Assembly: GCA_018648225.1 (NCBI GenBank) | Contig: JABGRQ010000106.1 | Location: 1-39,456 of the forward strand | Length of the DNA stretch: 39,456 nucleotides | DNA from: Chloroflexota bacterium | GTDB lineage: Bacteria; Chloroflexota; Anaerolineae; Anaerolineales; UBA11858 | Reading direction: 5' to 3' | Shown here: positions 7,727 through 16,097 of the stretch, piece after piece | How positions within the stretch are numbered: the first letter of the stretch is position 1 | Layout of the letters: each line of letters opens with the position of its first letter | The notes under the pieces: generated by a model | Seen by the model: only the letters and a program-made list of their open reading frames with translations | The model's database searches: none | Told to the model about the DNA's origin: nothing | Made by a program: the position numbers and the translations under genes

Positions 7727-8893
7727 ATGAAAGAAAACCTCAGCGTTGTGATGCTGGTCAATGAATTCCCGCCGCTCAAGGTTGGCGGCGGCGAACGACA
7801 GGCCGAACAACTTTCCATGCAACTGGTCAGGCAGGGGCTTATCGTCGGCGTGATCACTCGCGGCACGCAAGGCTTGCCAGATTATGAAACGCGCGACGGT
7901 TTTTGGGTGCAACGCATCCAGCCGCGCGGCGCGGGTAAGCTAAAATCGCTCAGTTTTTTGTTTGGAACTATGCGACAGCTCTGGCAGCGGCGCAGCGACT
8001 ATCATATTATCCATGCGCACCTCGCCTTCACCCCGGCGATTGCTGCCGCGCTTACCGGAAAACTGCTGCGCAAACCGGTGATCGTCAAATTTGGCAACAG
8101 CGGCGAATTCGGTGACGTACAGGTTTCACAAGCCACGCGCCGCGGGCGCGTCAAACTAGCCTTGTTGCGGCGTTGGGGCAAGCGTTTTATCGCCCTGGAT
8201 CAAGCCATGCACGCTGAATTATTGAACGCCGGTTTTGACCCTCAACGCGTGCAGCGCATGGACAACGGCGTTGATGCCGTGCAATTCCAACCCGCAGATG
8301 ATCGCCAATTCCATAAAGCTGAACTCGGTCTGAGCGGGAAAACTGTGTTGCTTTTTATTGGCCGTCTTGAGGCGCAAAAATCGCTGCCATTGCTGATCGA
8401 GAGCTTCCACACGCTGTCGCAATCCCGCCCCAAAGTTTTTTTACTGCTGGTCGGTGACGGCCCCGACCGCCCGGCGCTGGCCGCGCAAATCTTGGCATTG
8501 GGATTGCGCGAGCAGGTGCGCTTCGTCGGCAACATCCGTGATGTGCGCCCGTATCTGGCCGCCAGCGATATTTTTGTACTGCCCTCCGTCTCAGAAGGCA
8601 TGTCAAACGCGCTGCTAGAAGCCATGTCGAGCGGGTTGGCCTGCGTAGTCACCCGCGTTGGCAACGCCGCCGAAATGCTGCAAAATGGCGCCTGCGGCGT
8701 GCTGGTCGAACCAGGCAATCCGCACAATCTCAGCGGCGCATTCAACATGCTGCTCCAAAATCCAAAACGCTTACACACATTCGGCCAGAAAGCGCGCCAG
8801 CGCGTCGAAGAGCATTATGCCATCCAGATTGTCGGGCGCAAATACCAGGCGCTGTATGAAGAGTTGCTCCATGCGAATTCTGTATTTCATTGA
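7727..8893 (+). CDS. Family 4 glycosyltransferase, second of five
   Basis: This is a 388-residue GT-B enzyme. The N-terminal domain begins VVMLVNEFPPLKVGGGE (7-23), the loop that often contacts the nucleotide diphosphate in GT4. HAHLAFTP (97-104) follows. The C-terminal domain has FIGRLEAQKS (210-219), LVGDGPDR (241-248) and the EX7E pair E290-E298 in EGMSNALLEAM. It is cytosolic with no membrane segment. An in-frame start at 7664 would add 21 residues that do not look like GT4 sequence, so the ATG at 7727 is preferred although its Shine-Dalgarno is weak. The stop at 8893 lies inside the next GT4 gene (start 8871), so the two are probably co-translated. Confidence 0.87.
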   Translation: MKENLSVVMLVNEFPPLKVGGGERQAEQLSMQLVRQGLIVGVITRGTQGLPDYETRDGFWVQRIQPRGAGKLKSLSFLFGTMRQLWQRRSDYHIIHAHLAFTPAIAAALTGKLLRKPVIVKFGNSGEFGDVQVSQATRRGRVKLALLRRWGKRFIALDQAMHAELLNAGFDPQRVQRMDNGVDAVQFQPADDRQFHKAELGLSGKTVLLFIGRLEAQKSLPLLIESFHTLSQSRPKVFLLLVGDGPDRPALAAQILALGLREQVRFVGNIRDVRPYLAASDIFVLPSVSEGMSNALLEAMSSGLACVVTRVGNAAEMLQNGACGVLVEPGNPHNLSGAFNMLLQNPKRLHTFGQKARQRVEEHYAIQIVGRKYQALYEELLHANSVFH

Positions 8894-9971
8894 CAGCCTT
8901 AAAGTCGGCGGAGCAGAGGTTTTGCTGCGCAATTTGGCTACAGGCGTGCTCGCGGCGGGACACGAAATCCATATAGGTTATTGCACCCCCGGCCCGCTGG
9001 AGAACGACTTCCAGCGCATGGGCATCAACCTTTATCGCCTGCCGCACCGGTGGCGGGTTGATCCGCGCTTGTTGCTGCGCATGTACCAACTTGTACGCCG
9101 TCTCCGTCCGGATGTCGTTCACACCCACCTCTTCAAGAGCGATCTCCACGGGCGGCTGGCGGGGCGCATGGGCAACGCAGGGCGGGTTATTTCCACATTG
9201 CATAGCACAGACCCCTGGGCGGCAAAATTTCCGCTGGGGCGCATCTACGGCGCCACGGCGCGCTTTGCCGATATTTTGATAGCCGTTTCAGATGAGGTCA
9301 AAGCGTATCACATCCGCATGACAGGCGTGCCGCCGGAAAAAATTATCAGCATTGCGAATGGAATTGATATACAGAGATTCGCCGCGCGGCCCAAAGTGGG
9401 CAGCCATTTTCGGGCGCAGTATAATATCCCGCGGGACGCGTTGCTCCTGGGGGCGGTCGGGAGGCTGGTCCCCGACAAAGGGCACAGCGATTTCTTACGA
9501 GCCGCGGCCCTAATTGCGGAATCACACCCCCGAGTTTGGTTCATGTTAGTTGGGGATGGACCACTCCGAGCGAGTCTTGAACGTCAAACTGAGGCAGCAG
9601 GTATCCGCCCCCGGGTAGTGTTCACCGGTCTCATCGAAGAGATTCCCGCCGCCATGCAAGCCCTGGATATACTCGTCTTCTCTTCCCTGCGCGAAGGTCT
9701 GCCGCTAACCCTGCTCGAAGGCATGGCGGCCTCCAAGCCGGTTGTCGCAACCCAGGTCGGCGGCATCGGCGGCGTGCTAAAAAACGGCGTGAGCGGCTGG
9801 CTGGTGCCCGCTGGCGACGCGTCTGCATTGGCTCATGCTTGCCTGCGTCTGATTGAAGCCCCGGTGCAAATCGCCCAGATGGGCAAAGCGGCGCAACAGT
9901 GCGTCGAGGTCGAGTACACGCTGGAGCGCATGGTCGCGCAAACGCTGCAACTTTACACGAAAACCCTATGA
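8871..9971 (+). CDS. Family 4 glycosyltransferase, third of five
   Basis: This is a 366-residue GT-B glycosyltransferase. Its N-terminus (MRILYFIDSLKVGGAE, 1-16) is almost the same as that of the GT4 at 5519, suggesting the two are paralogues. AVGRLVPDKGH (195-205), LVGDGPLR (226-233) and EX7E at E275-E283 in EGLPLTLLEGM mark the donor-binding domain. The start overlaps the previous gene by 23 nt, and the stop overlaps the next gene in an ATGA arrangement, so three glycosyltransferases in a row (7727-11116) form one translationally coupled unit. That arrangement fits consecutive steps on one repeat unit. Longer in-frame versions reaching back to 8658 would lie wholly inside the previous gene and were rejected. 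Confidence 0.86.
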   Translation: MRILYFIDSLKVGGAEVLLRNLATGVLAAGHEIHIGYCTPGPLENDFQRMGINLYRLPHRWRVDPRLLLRMYQLVRRLRPDVVHTHLFKSDLHGRLAGRMGNAGRVISTLHSTDPWAAKFPLGRIYGATARFADILIAVSDEVKAYHIRMTGVPPEKIISIANGIDIQRFAARPKVGSHFRAQYNIPRDALLLGAVGRLVPDKGHSDFLRAAALIAESHPRVWFMLVGDGPLRASLERQTEAAGIRPRVVFTGLIEEIPAAMQALDILVFSSLREGLPLTLLEGMAASKPVVATQVGGIGGVLKNGVSGWLVPAGDASALAHACLRLIEAPVQIAQMGKAAQQCVEVEYTLERMVAQTLQLYTKTL

Positions 9972-11116
9972 CCCCAAAGAAAATTCGCGTTTTTGAAATC
10001 GGGAAATCGACTGCCGGTGTAGGCGAGTATTTGCGCTGGCTGGCAGCGGGATTGGACAAAACCCAATTTGCGTTAACATTCGCCTGCATGTCCGAAGGTG
10101 GAGATGCTTTGGCCGCGAAGTTGGCGCAAATCGAGGGCGTGACAGCTTTCAGCATCCCCATGAATCGTTACAAAATCGCTCCGCTCTCCGACTTGCGTGC
10201 TTTGCTGCGCTTGAGGCGCGAGATACGGAGAGGCAATTTTGATTTGATCCATGCCCATGCCTCCAAGCCGGGGTTTATGGCGCGGTTGGCGGCGATTGGC
10301 ACAGGCATTCCGGCGATCTATTCTCCGCATTGTTTCGCATTTCACGCGGGCGCGCATTCGCTCGCGGCGCGGGGAATCGCGTTTTTTGAGCGCGGCGCGG
10401 CACGCTGGCTGACCAGTAAAATCATTGCCGTGGCGCACGCTGAAGTTGTGTTAGCCCAACGCTATCGGGTCGGCAGCACAGAACAGTTCATCACCATTCA
10501 TAGCGGCATTGACACAGCTCCCTTTGATATCCCGGTGCAAAAAGCTGCTGCGCGAGACGACCTGAATATTCCACCGGATGTGCCGCTGGTCGGCGCGGTG
10601 GGGCGCATGAGTCGGCAAAAAAATCCCTTGCTCTTTGTTCAGGCTGCAGCGTTAATTCACGCCCGGCTTCCCCAGGCTCATTTCATCTGGGTTGGCGACG
10701 GCCCGCTGATGGCCGCCGCAAAATCGCTGGCAGTTGAGTCTGGGTTGACAAAAATCCTGCACTTCCCCGGAAAGCGTAACGATATTCCTGAGCTGCTGGG
10801 CGCGTTAGATTTATTTGTGTTACCATCAGATTGGGAAGCATTCCCACTGACCATCCTTGAAGCCATGGCTGCCCGCCTGCCGGTGGTAGCCACCGACGTA
10901 ATGGGTATTCCCGAAATTGTAATTCCCGGTAAAACCGGGCTGCTCGTCCCACCAAATGATGCCCCTGCCCTTGCAAATGCCATCATACAACTATTGGCCA
11001 ACCCCAACCACGCCAAAATCATGGGCGAATGTGGTCGCCAGCACGTGGAAAGCGCATTTTCACGCCAACAAATGATCCGAAGTATCGCAGAAGCGTACCA
11101 AAGGACTGTTGCATAA
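9968..11116 (+). CDS. Family 4 glycosyltransferase, fourth of five
   Basis: This 382-residue GT-B protein has the N-terminal loop GKSTAGVGEYL (12-22), which differs from the VGGAE type of its neighbours. HAHASKPGFMARLAA (about 95-109) resembles a group of GT4 enzymes annotated as capsular glycosyltransferases. The C-terminal domain shows AVGRMSRQKNP (210-220), WVGDGPL (241-247) and EX7E at E290-E298 in EAFPLTILEAM. The ATG at 9968 overlaps the previous stop (ATGA), which fixes the start and implies coupling. A 63-nt gap with a good ribosome binding site separates it from the BcsB-like gene. Confidence 0.86.
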   Translation: MTPKKIRVFEIGKSTAGVGEYLRWLAAGLDKTQFALTFACMSEGGDALAAKLAQIEGVTAFSIPMNRYKIAPLSDLRALLRLRREIRRGNFDLIHAHASKPGFMARLAAIGTGIPAIYSPHCFAFHAGAHSLAARGIAFFERGAARWLTSKIIAVAHAEVVLAQRYRVGSTEQFITIHSGIDTAPFDIPVQKAAARDDLNIPPDVPLVGAVGRMSRQKNPLLFVQAAALIHARLPQAHFIWVGDGPLMAAAKSLAVESGLTKILHFPGKRNDIPELLGALDLFVLPSDWEAFPLTILEAMAARLPVVATDVMGIPEIVIPGKTGLLVPPNDAPALANAIIQLLANPNHAKIMGECGRQHVESAFSRQQMIRSIAEAYQRTVA

Positions 11117-11179
11117 TCGCATAGAGTGGTGGATAATTATTGTACAAAAGGGCTGCCAATTTTTTAAGGAGAAAGACAA

Positions 11180-13450
11180 ATGAAGAAACTTTTTGCCCTC
11201 ACCTCCGCCATACTTGTAATTACATTTCTGATTTCTCCTGCCTATGCGCAGGATGATCAACCCCCGCCCGCAGATGAACCTGCCCAGGAAGTAGACCTTC
11301 CCACAGTTCAAAGCGGAGACGAGATTTATTTCAATCTGCTCGATTACACCGAAGAAGTGCTGTACGGACCATTCGACACCTTCACCTATACTTTTTCATT
11401 GCCAGCCAACTGGGAAATAACCCAGGCCGGTGAAGTCCGTTTGGCGATCAAAATTTTTACCGTGGGTGAAAACGCAGTCGGCGCTACGGCAGATTCTGCC
11501 GCTGATACGCTGGCAGCGCAATTAGAGAACACAATCGATGGGTCGTTGCAGGTATTTTTCAACGACCAGGTTCTCGACACAATTTTGCTCGAACAAAGTG
11601 GCGAACGCGTGGTAACGATCCCGATACCGCTGGAAACCATTGAGGCACTGGAACCCGGAAGAGATCACCAACTGATTGTAGAACTGGATGCCGGTGGAAG
11701 TTGCGACGAATTTGACCTGCGCACACGGGTTGCTATTCACCCCTATTCGTTGTTCAATTTCCCACATACGATCAACACCCCGACAACCGATCTGGCTTTG
11801 TTACCTCGGCCGATTTTCCAAAACTCATTCTTGCCCGATCAAGCTTTACTCATTGTCCCGGACAATCCCAGCATCAGCGAATTACAGGCAGCTTTTACCG
11901 TCGCCAGTGGTTTTGGTACGCTTACTGGCGGTCGCCTTGAATTAGCGCTGCGCTCAAACAGTCAGGTCACCCCCGACGAATTAGGGCAAAATCATCTCAT
12001 TTTCGTGGGCAAACCGGCAAGTCTTTCCTTGCTCGGTTCAGTTGCCTTCCCCGTGGAGCCGGGCGAAAGCGCGTTGGGTTCACAAGGCGCTCAGACCGGC
12101 GATGGCATCATCGAGATGGCCGTTTCTCCGTGGAATTCAAACTACGTCGCCTTATTGGCAACCGGCATTGACGATATGGGTGTACTCAAAGCGGCTGCCG
12201 CCGTCAGTTCGGGTCAAATTCTAACTGGCGACCAGGAAAATTTTGTCATCGTTGCCAATATTGCCCCGGCCGCAGCCAATATCGAACAACGTCTCGATCA
12301 GACTTTTGCCGATCTGGGCTATGCCGACAGAAAACTCTGGCGCGTTGGCTATAGCGTCACCGAATACGAGTTTTATCTGCCCCCTGGACAAGTTCTGGAC
12401 AATAACGCTTATCTCGATTTGCTCTTCAGTCACTCCAAATTGATGAACTACGATCTTTCGGGCATGGTTGTCACCATGAATGGCAAAGATATTGGCAGCA
12501 TCAAATTCAACGATGACAATGCCGACTATAACCAGATACGCATCAATATTCCGCCAACAACAACCTATCCGGGCTACAATAAAGTTCGCGTCAGCGCCGA
12601 GCTAATTCCTCAAGATTATTGTATCGACCCGCGCCTCGGCAGCACCTGGGTGCGCATCTGGCCCGAAAGCACGCTTCATATCCCGACCAGCCCTCAAGTC
12701 GTCTCCACGGCGCAAAGTTTCGGTTTGGATACATATCCGGCCCCCTATTCGCTGCATCCGCTGCTCAGCTCGACCGCCCTCATCGTTCCGGCGGGCGACC
12801 CCGCAGCCTGGGAAGTAGCCGCAAAAGTGGCCTTCGATCTTGGCAATCAAGCTGATCCTGCAATTACAGATTTATCAGCCGCCTTTGCTGATTCTGTTCC
12901 CGATGAAATTCTCGGCGGCAGGAATCTAATTCTCGTAGGTTTGCCCTCCTCCCTGGCGCTGCTCAGTGAAGTCAACAGCGCGCTACCGGCTCCGCTGGAT
13001 ATGAACAGCAACACCATCACAAAAAATGTACTGGAAGTGGATTATCGCATCCCGACGGGCAGCAGTGTGGGCTACCTTGAAATCATCACATCGCCCTGGA
13101 ACGCCGACCATGTGCTTCTGGCTGTGCTGGGCAGCAACGTCACTGGCTTGCAATTAGCCGGAGACGCGCTCAGCAACCCCGAGTTGCGCACTGGCCTGGC
13201 TGGTAATTTCTCAATTGTCGTCAACGACCAAATTCTCAGCGCCGACACTCGTGAAATTGCTGCCTATGAAGTTCCCCAAGCGGGAGATGCTGCTGAAGAA
13301 ACCGCGCTCACCGATCTCATGCCAGAAACCCCTGTACAAGGCCGCGCGCCGTGGATATTGCCCACCATGGCCGGTGTTCTGGTTCTGATATTAATTGTGA
13401 TCGCCATCGCGGCTTCTGGCTGGTGGCGACAACGTCGACAGAACGCATAA
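11180..13450 (+). CDS. BcsB-like exported, membrane-anchored polysaccharide synthase subunit
   Basis: This is a 756-residue protein with a signal peptide (1-23, cleavage predicted after AYA). It has a long beta-rich extracytoplasmic part and a C-terminal transmembrane anchor (about 726-747) followed by a basic tail. The two-lobed layout fits the BcsB family (PF03170): jelly-roll segments alternate with flavodoxin-like units such as ALLIVPDNPSISELQAA and ALIVPAGDPAAWEVAAK, each followed by ILVGLPSS or HLIFVGKPAS. BcsB is the extracytoplasmic partner of the cellulose synthase BcsA. No BcsA or PilZ domain is encoded nearby, so this copy either serves a synthase encoded elsewhere or works with the Wzy pathway here. 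Despite the usual family name, c-di-GMP binding belongs to BcsA. AAGGAGA (11166-11172) supports the ATG, and a strong terminator follows the gene. Confidence 0.8.
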   Translation: MKKLFALTSAILVITFLISPAYAQDDQPPPADEPAQEVDLPTVQSGDEIYFNLLDYTEEVLYGPFDTFTYTFSLPANWEITQAGEVRLAIKIFTVGENAVGATADSAADTLAAQLENTIDGSLQVFFNDQVLDTILLEQSGERVVTIPIPLETIEALEPGRDHQLIVELDAGGSCDEFDLRTRVAIHPYSLFNFPHTINTPTTDLALLPRPIFQNSFLPDQALLIVPDNPSISELQAAFTVASGFGTLTGGRLELALRSNSQVTPDELGQNHLIFVGKPASLSLLGSVAFPVEPGESALGSQGAQTGDGIIEMAVSPWNSNYVALLATGIDDMGVLKAAAAVSSGQILTGDQENFVIVANIAPAAANIEQRLDQTFADLGYADRKLWRVGYSVTEYEFYLPPGQVLDNNAYLDLLFSHSKLMNYDLSGMVVTMNGKDIGSIKFNDDNADYNQIRINIPPTTTYPGYNKVRVSAELIPQDYCIDPRLGSTWVRIWPESTLHIPTSPQVVSTAQSFGLDTYPAPYSLHPLLSSTALIVPAGDPAAWEVAAKVAFDLGNQADPAITDLSAAFADSVPDEILGGRNLILVGLPSSLALLSEVNSALPAPLDMNSNTITKNVLEVDYRIPTGSSVGYLEIITSPWNADHVLLAVLGSNVTGLQLAGDALSNPELRTGLAGNFSIVVNDQILSADTREIAAYEVPQAGDAAEETALTDLMPETPVQGRAPWILPTMAGVLVLILIVIAIAASGWWRQRRQNA

Positions 13451-13486
13451 ACAAGACCAGTTTCGTCCATTTTGTGGAATAGCACA

Positions 13487-13528
13487 AGGTGGGTGTGGGA
13501 GACAAAGCTCCCCGCACCCACCTTTTCT
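13487..13528 (+). terminator. Rho-independent terminator after the BcsB-like gene
   Basis: AGGTGGGTG...GGGAG (13487-13501) pairs with CTCCCCGCACCCACCT (13508-13523) around a short ACAAAG loop, with one bulge. TTTTC follows. It lies 36 nt after the stop at 13450 and divides the first transcript from the GT4 at 13588. Confidence 0.85.
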
Positions 13529-13587
13529 ATAACACCGATCCTATCCAACTGACTTTCGTATTTTTCTCGCGAGCAATAATTGATGCA

Positions 13588-14709
13588 ATGAAAAAAATCG
13601 CGCTTTTCCGAGTTTGGGACACACATCCCATCGATAAGAGCATTGTTAAGGTGATCGAAAAGCACTTTCCGGAATATGTACTGGAAGTCTTCACTCTCAT
13701 GGATTTTTTGCGCGCTCGTAAGATGCTCCTAATCCTAAATATCTTTGTGGTCATCCGGTATTATGGTTTTCGCATCTTGCGCGGGGAGCTTGGCTTTCGA
13801 GAATCATTTTTGCGCACGCCATACCTTTTTAAGAAAATCAATGCCTATGCGAAATCGATTCTAAAAAACAACGGCCCCTACGCGTTTTCTTTTCAATTAC
13901 AATCCCTGTTTGATACTGCTTCCTCATCAACTCCCCACTTTATCTATACGGATCATACCCATCTTGAAAATCTGAATTATCCAGACTTCGCCCAGCAAGA
14001 TTTATTCGCCCCAGCGTGGATTGGCTGCGAGCAAGAAATTTATACCAACGCCAGCCTCATTTTTACGCGCAGCACAAATATCTCGCGCTCGCTCATCGAG
14101 CAATATGCCTGCCCTACCAAGAAAATTTTCTGCGTTTACGGCGGCAGCAATATCCCGCTCGACGAAAAGCGAGTAATCGAACAACGCGTTTTTAATATGC
14201 ACATTCTCTTCGTGGGAATCGATTGGGAACGCAAGGGTGGCACTGATCTGCTGGCAGCCTTCAACCTGGTTTTGCAAAAACACCCTGGTGCGCGGCTTAC
14301 CCTGGTGGGGGCGCAACCTGAAATTACGCATCCCAAAATTCGAGTGGTTGGGCGAGTGCAATCATCAGAGATGCCAGACTACTACCGCGCGGCAGATATT
14401 TTCTGTGTGCCTACAAAACAAGAGCCTTTTGGAGCCGTATTCATCGAAGCGCTGGCCTATCAATTGCCCATCATAGCCACTCAAATTGGTGCCATCCCCG
14501 ATTTTGTCATCCCTGGCAAAAACGGCTATTTGGTTGCCCCCGGCGACGTTAACGCGTTGGCCGGCGCGTTAACGAATTTACTCGACGACCCGAATAAATG
14601 TACCTGCTTTGGCAAAGTTGGCTACCAGTTGGCACAAGACCGCTATAATTGGGAGCAGGTAGGCAACCGCATTCGACAACATATTCTCGCCGCGCTCAAG
14701 GCAGAATGA
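13588..14709 (+). CDS. Family 4 glycosyltransferase, fifth of five
   Basis: This is a 373-residue GT-B enzyme that is divergent in its N-terminal half. No VGGAE loop is visible; instead there is FRVWDTHPIDKS (7-18) and a hydrophobic stretch at about 46-58. The C-terminal domain is ordinary: FVGIDWERKGG (208-218), LVGAQP (239-244), and EX7E at E279-E287 in EPFGAVFIEAL. The start at 13588 is chosen because an upstream in-frame start at 13489 would begin inside the terminator hairpin. No convincing Shine-Dalgarno is seen. The last 14 nt overlap the end of the oppositely oriented glycoside hydrolase gene. AT-richer codons than in the other GT4 genes suggest a separate origin, which is only an impression. 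Confidence 0.82.
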   Translation: MKKIALFRVWDTHPIDKSIVKVIEKHFPEYVLEVFTLMDFLRARKMLLILNIFVVIRYYGFRILRGELGFRESFLRTPYLFKKINAYAKSILKNNGPYAFSFQLQSLFDTASSSTPHFIYTDHTHLENLNYPDFAQQDLFAPAWIGCEQEIYTNASLIFTRSTNISRSLIEQYACPTKKIFCVYGGSNIPLDEKRVIEQRVFNMHILFVGIDWERKGGTDLLAAFNLVLQKHPGARLTLVGAQPEITHPKIRVVGRVQSSEMPDYYRAADIFCVPTKQEPFGAVFIEALAYQLPIIATQIGAIPDFVIPGKNGYLVAPGDVNALAGALTNLLDDPNKCTCFGKVGYQLAQDRYNWEQVGNRIRQHILAALKAE

Positions 14710-15913
14710 ATTCAACCGTGTGCTGTATCGGGTCCACAATTACTGACCCCTTGGTGAAATCTCGCCGCCAAAGATCGCCTTCCGGATAGCGAACCCCAAC
14801 CGGAACACCGAGGTCGTAATAATAATTCGGAAACAACCAGTTTTCACGATAAGCCGTCGAATTCGAATAGCGGAAATACGCGCGCCCATGATTAACCAGA
14901 AGATAGGAACCTAAAGCAAATTGTTGGCGCAACAACGCCTGGCGGTCGCCGGGAGAAACCAGTAAAGCGATCTTGCCATCTGCCTGGGTGATTTCTGCAC
15001 GCGTAAGGTGGTCCTCCCATTCGGATTTCGAAAAATATTCATCACCCCAATTCAGCGCCCAACCTTCATCCATGGCGCCATCGAGGTATTTAAGATAGCT
15101 ATACCAGGTACCAAATCCACGGTTTGACACGATATTGGCATACAACGGCCTGCCCAGAGGGTGAAAATAACCCTCGTAAATATATTTCAGAAATCCCTCA
15201 ACGGCGGCTTGATAAGCCCCATCATTGGGATAACGCATGGGAATCACAGCATGTTTTTGCACACGCCCCAGGCTGGCGTCCACATTATCCAGAAAAACAC
15301 CGAACCACCCATTTTGGGTTTGACTCAACTCGACGCGCTCAAGCCAGAATTGACGCCACTCAGCATTTCCCGGGTCCATCAGATAATACCCCGTATCTTC
15401 GAAAATTCGCTGCCCACGCGAGTCCAGCAAAAACCAGTCGGGGTGCTGTTCGCTAATCGTACAAAAATCGCCCGCTAAATAGGCCACCTGATTCCCGGGT
15501 GGCTCATCGGTGCAGGAACCCGGATCGTTGATCGCATCCAGACGAAAATATTGCGGGACAGATTTTGAATATCCCAAAGCGCGCAATTCGTCCAGAGCAG
15601 CTTCGTCTTTTTGTGTGAGGATCAAAAGATCATAATTTTCAACCAGCGATTGTAAATTTTCATCGAAGGGCGGCTTGGAAAACCAGGTTAACTGAATAGA
15701 TGTCTGTCCTTGAAAAGCATACGGAGTCGGCGTGAATGCAGGCATTTCGGTCAGATACGGCCCATCTCCCTGAACAATCGGTAGAGGAGATGCAGGCTCC
15801 TGGGTATACGCGTCGTAAATGGCCCACACGAACACCGCGATCGCGGCCAGGATTAACAAGGCTACAATCGCTACGATAAAAGCTGGTACTTTAGTCTGAT
15901 TTTTATAATGCAT
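14696..15913 (-). CDS. Membrane-anchored putative glycoside hydrolase (GHL15-like)
   Basis: This 405-residue protein has an N-terminal transmembrane anchor (about 11-33) and a TPTP linker. The extracytoplasmic domain carries YDLLILTQKDE, EQHPDWFLLDSRGQ, YYLMDPGNAEWRQFWLERV and GWFGVFLDNVDASLG. This pattern of short beta strands ending in aspartates suits a TIM-barrel hydrolase. It recalls the hypothetical glycosyl hydrolase GHL15 family (PF14885). The D-N-V-D stretch is a candidate active-site region. It may trim or release the polysaccharide made by the surrounding genes. It is the only minus-strand gene in the glycan region. The ATG follows AGGAAAA at a normal distance. The family call is from memory of motifs and the substrate is unknown. 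Confidence 0.62.
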   Translation of the reverse strand: MHYKNQTKVPAFIVAIVALLILAAIAVFVWAIYDAYTQEPASPLPIVQGDGPYLTEMPAFTPTPYAFQGQTSIQLTWFSKPPFDENLQSLVENYDLLILTQKDEAALDELRALGYSKSVPQYFRLDAINDPGSCTDEPPGNQVAYLAGDFCTISEQHPDWFLLDSRGQRIFEDTGYYLMDPGNAEWRQFWLERVELSQTQNGWFGVFLDNVDASLGRVQKHAVIPMRYPNDGAYQAAVEGFLKYIYEGYFHPLGRPLYANIVSNRGFGTWYSYLKYLDGAMDEGWALNWGDEYFSKSEWEDHLTRAEITQADGKIALLVSPGDRQALLRQQFALGSYLLVNHGRAYFRYSNSTAYRENWLFPNYYYDLGVPVGVRYPEGDLWRRDFTKGSVIVDPIQHTVEFILP

Positions 15914-16097
15914 AGGATGTTTTCCTGAAATGTTATGGTATCCTAAACTAGAATTTCTTTACTATGAAAACTGCCTGATTCGCGTCATCCGTGTTCTATT
16001 TTAAAGCCGCGGAACTAAATATACGGGATGCCGTTCTCCGCAACAATAAGACTTTGAACATAATTATAGCCTGAATTCCGAGCTTCACTGCGCATTT

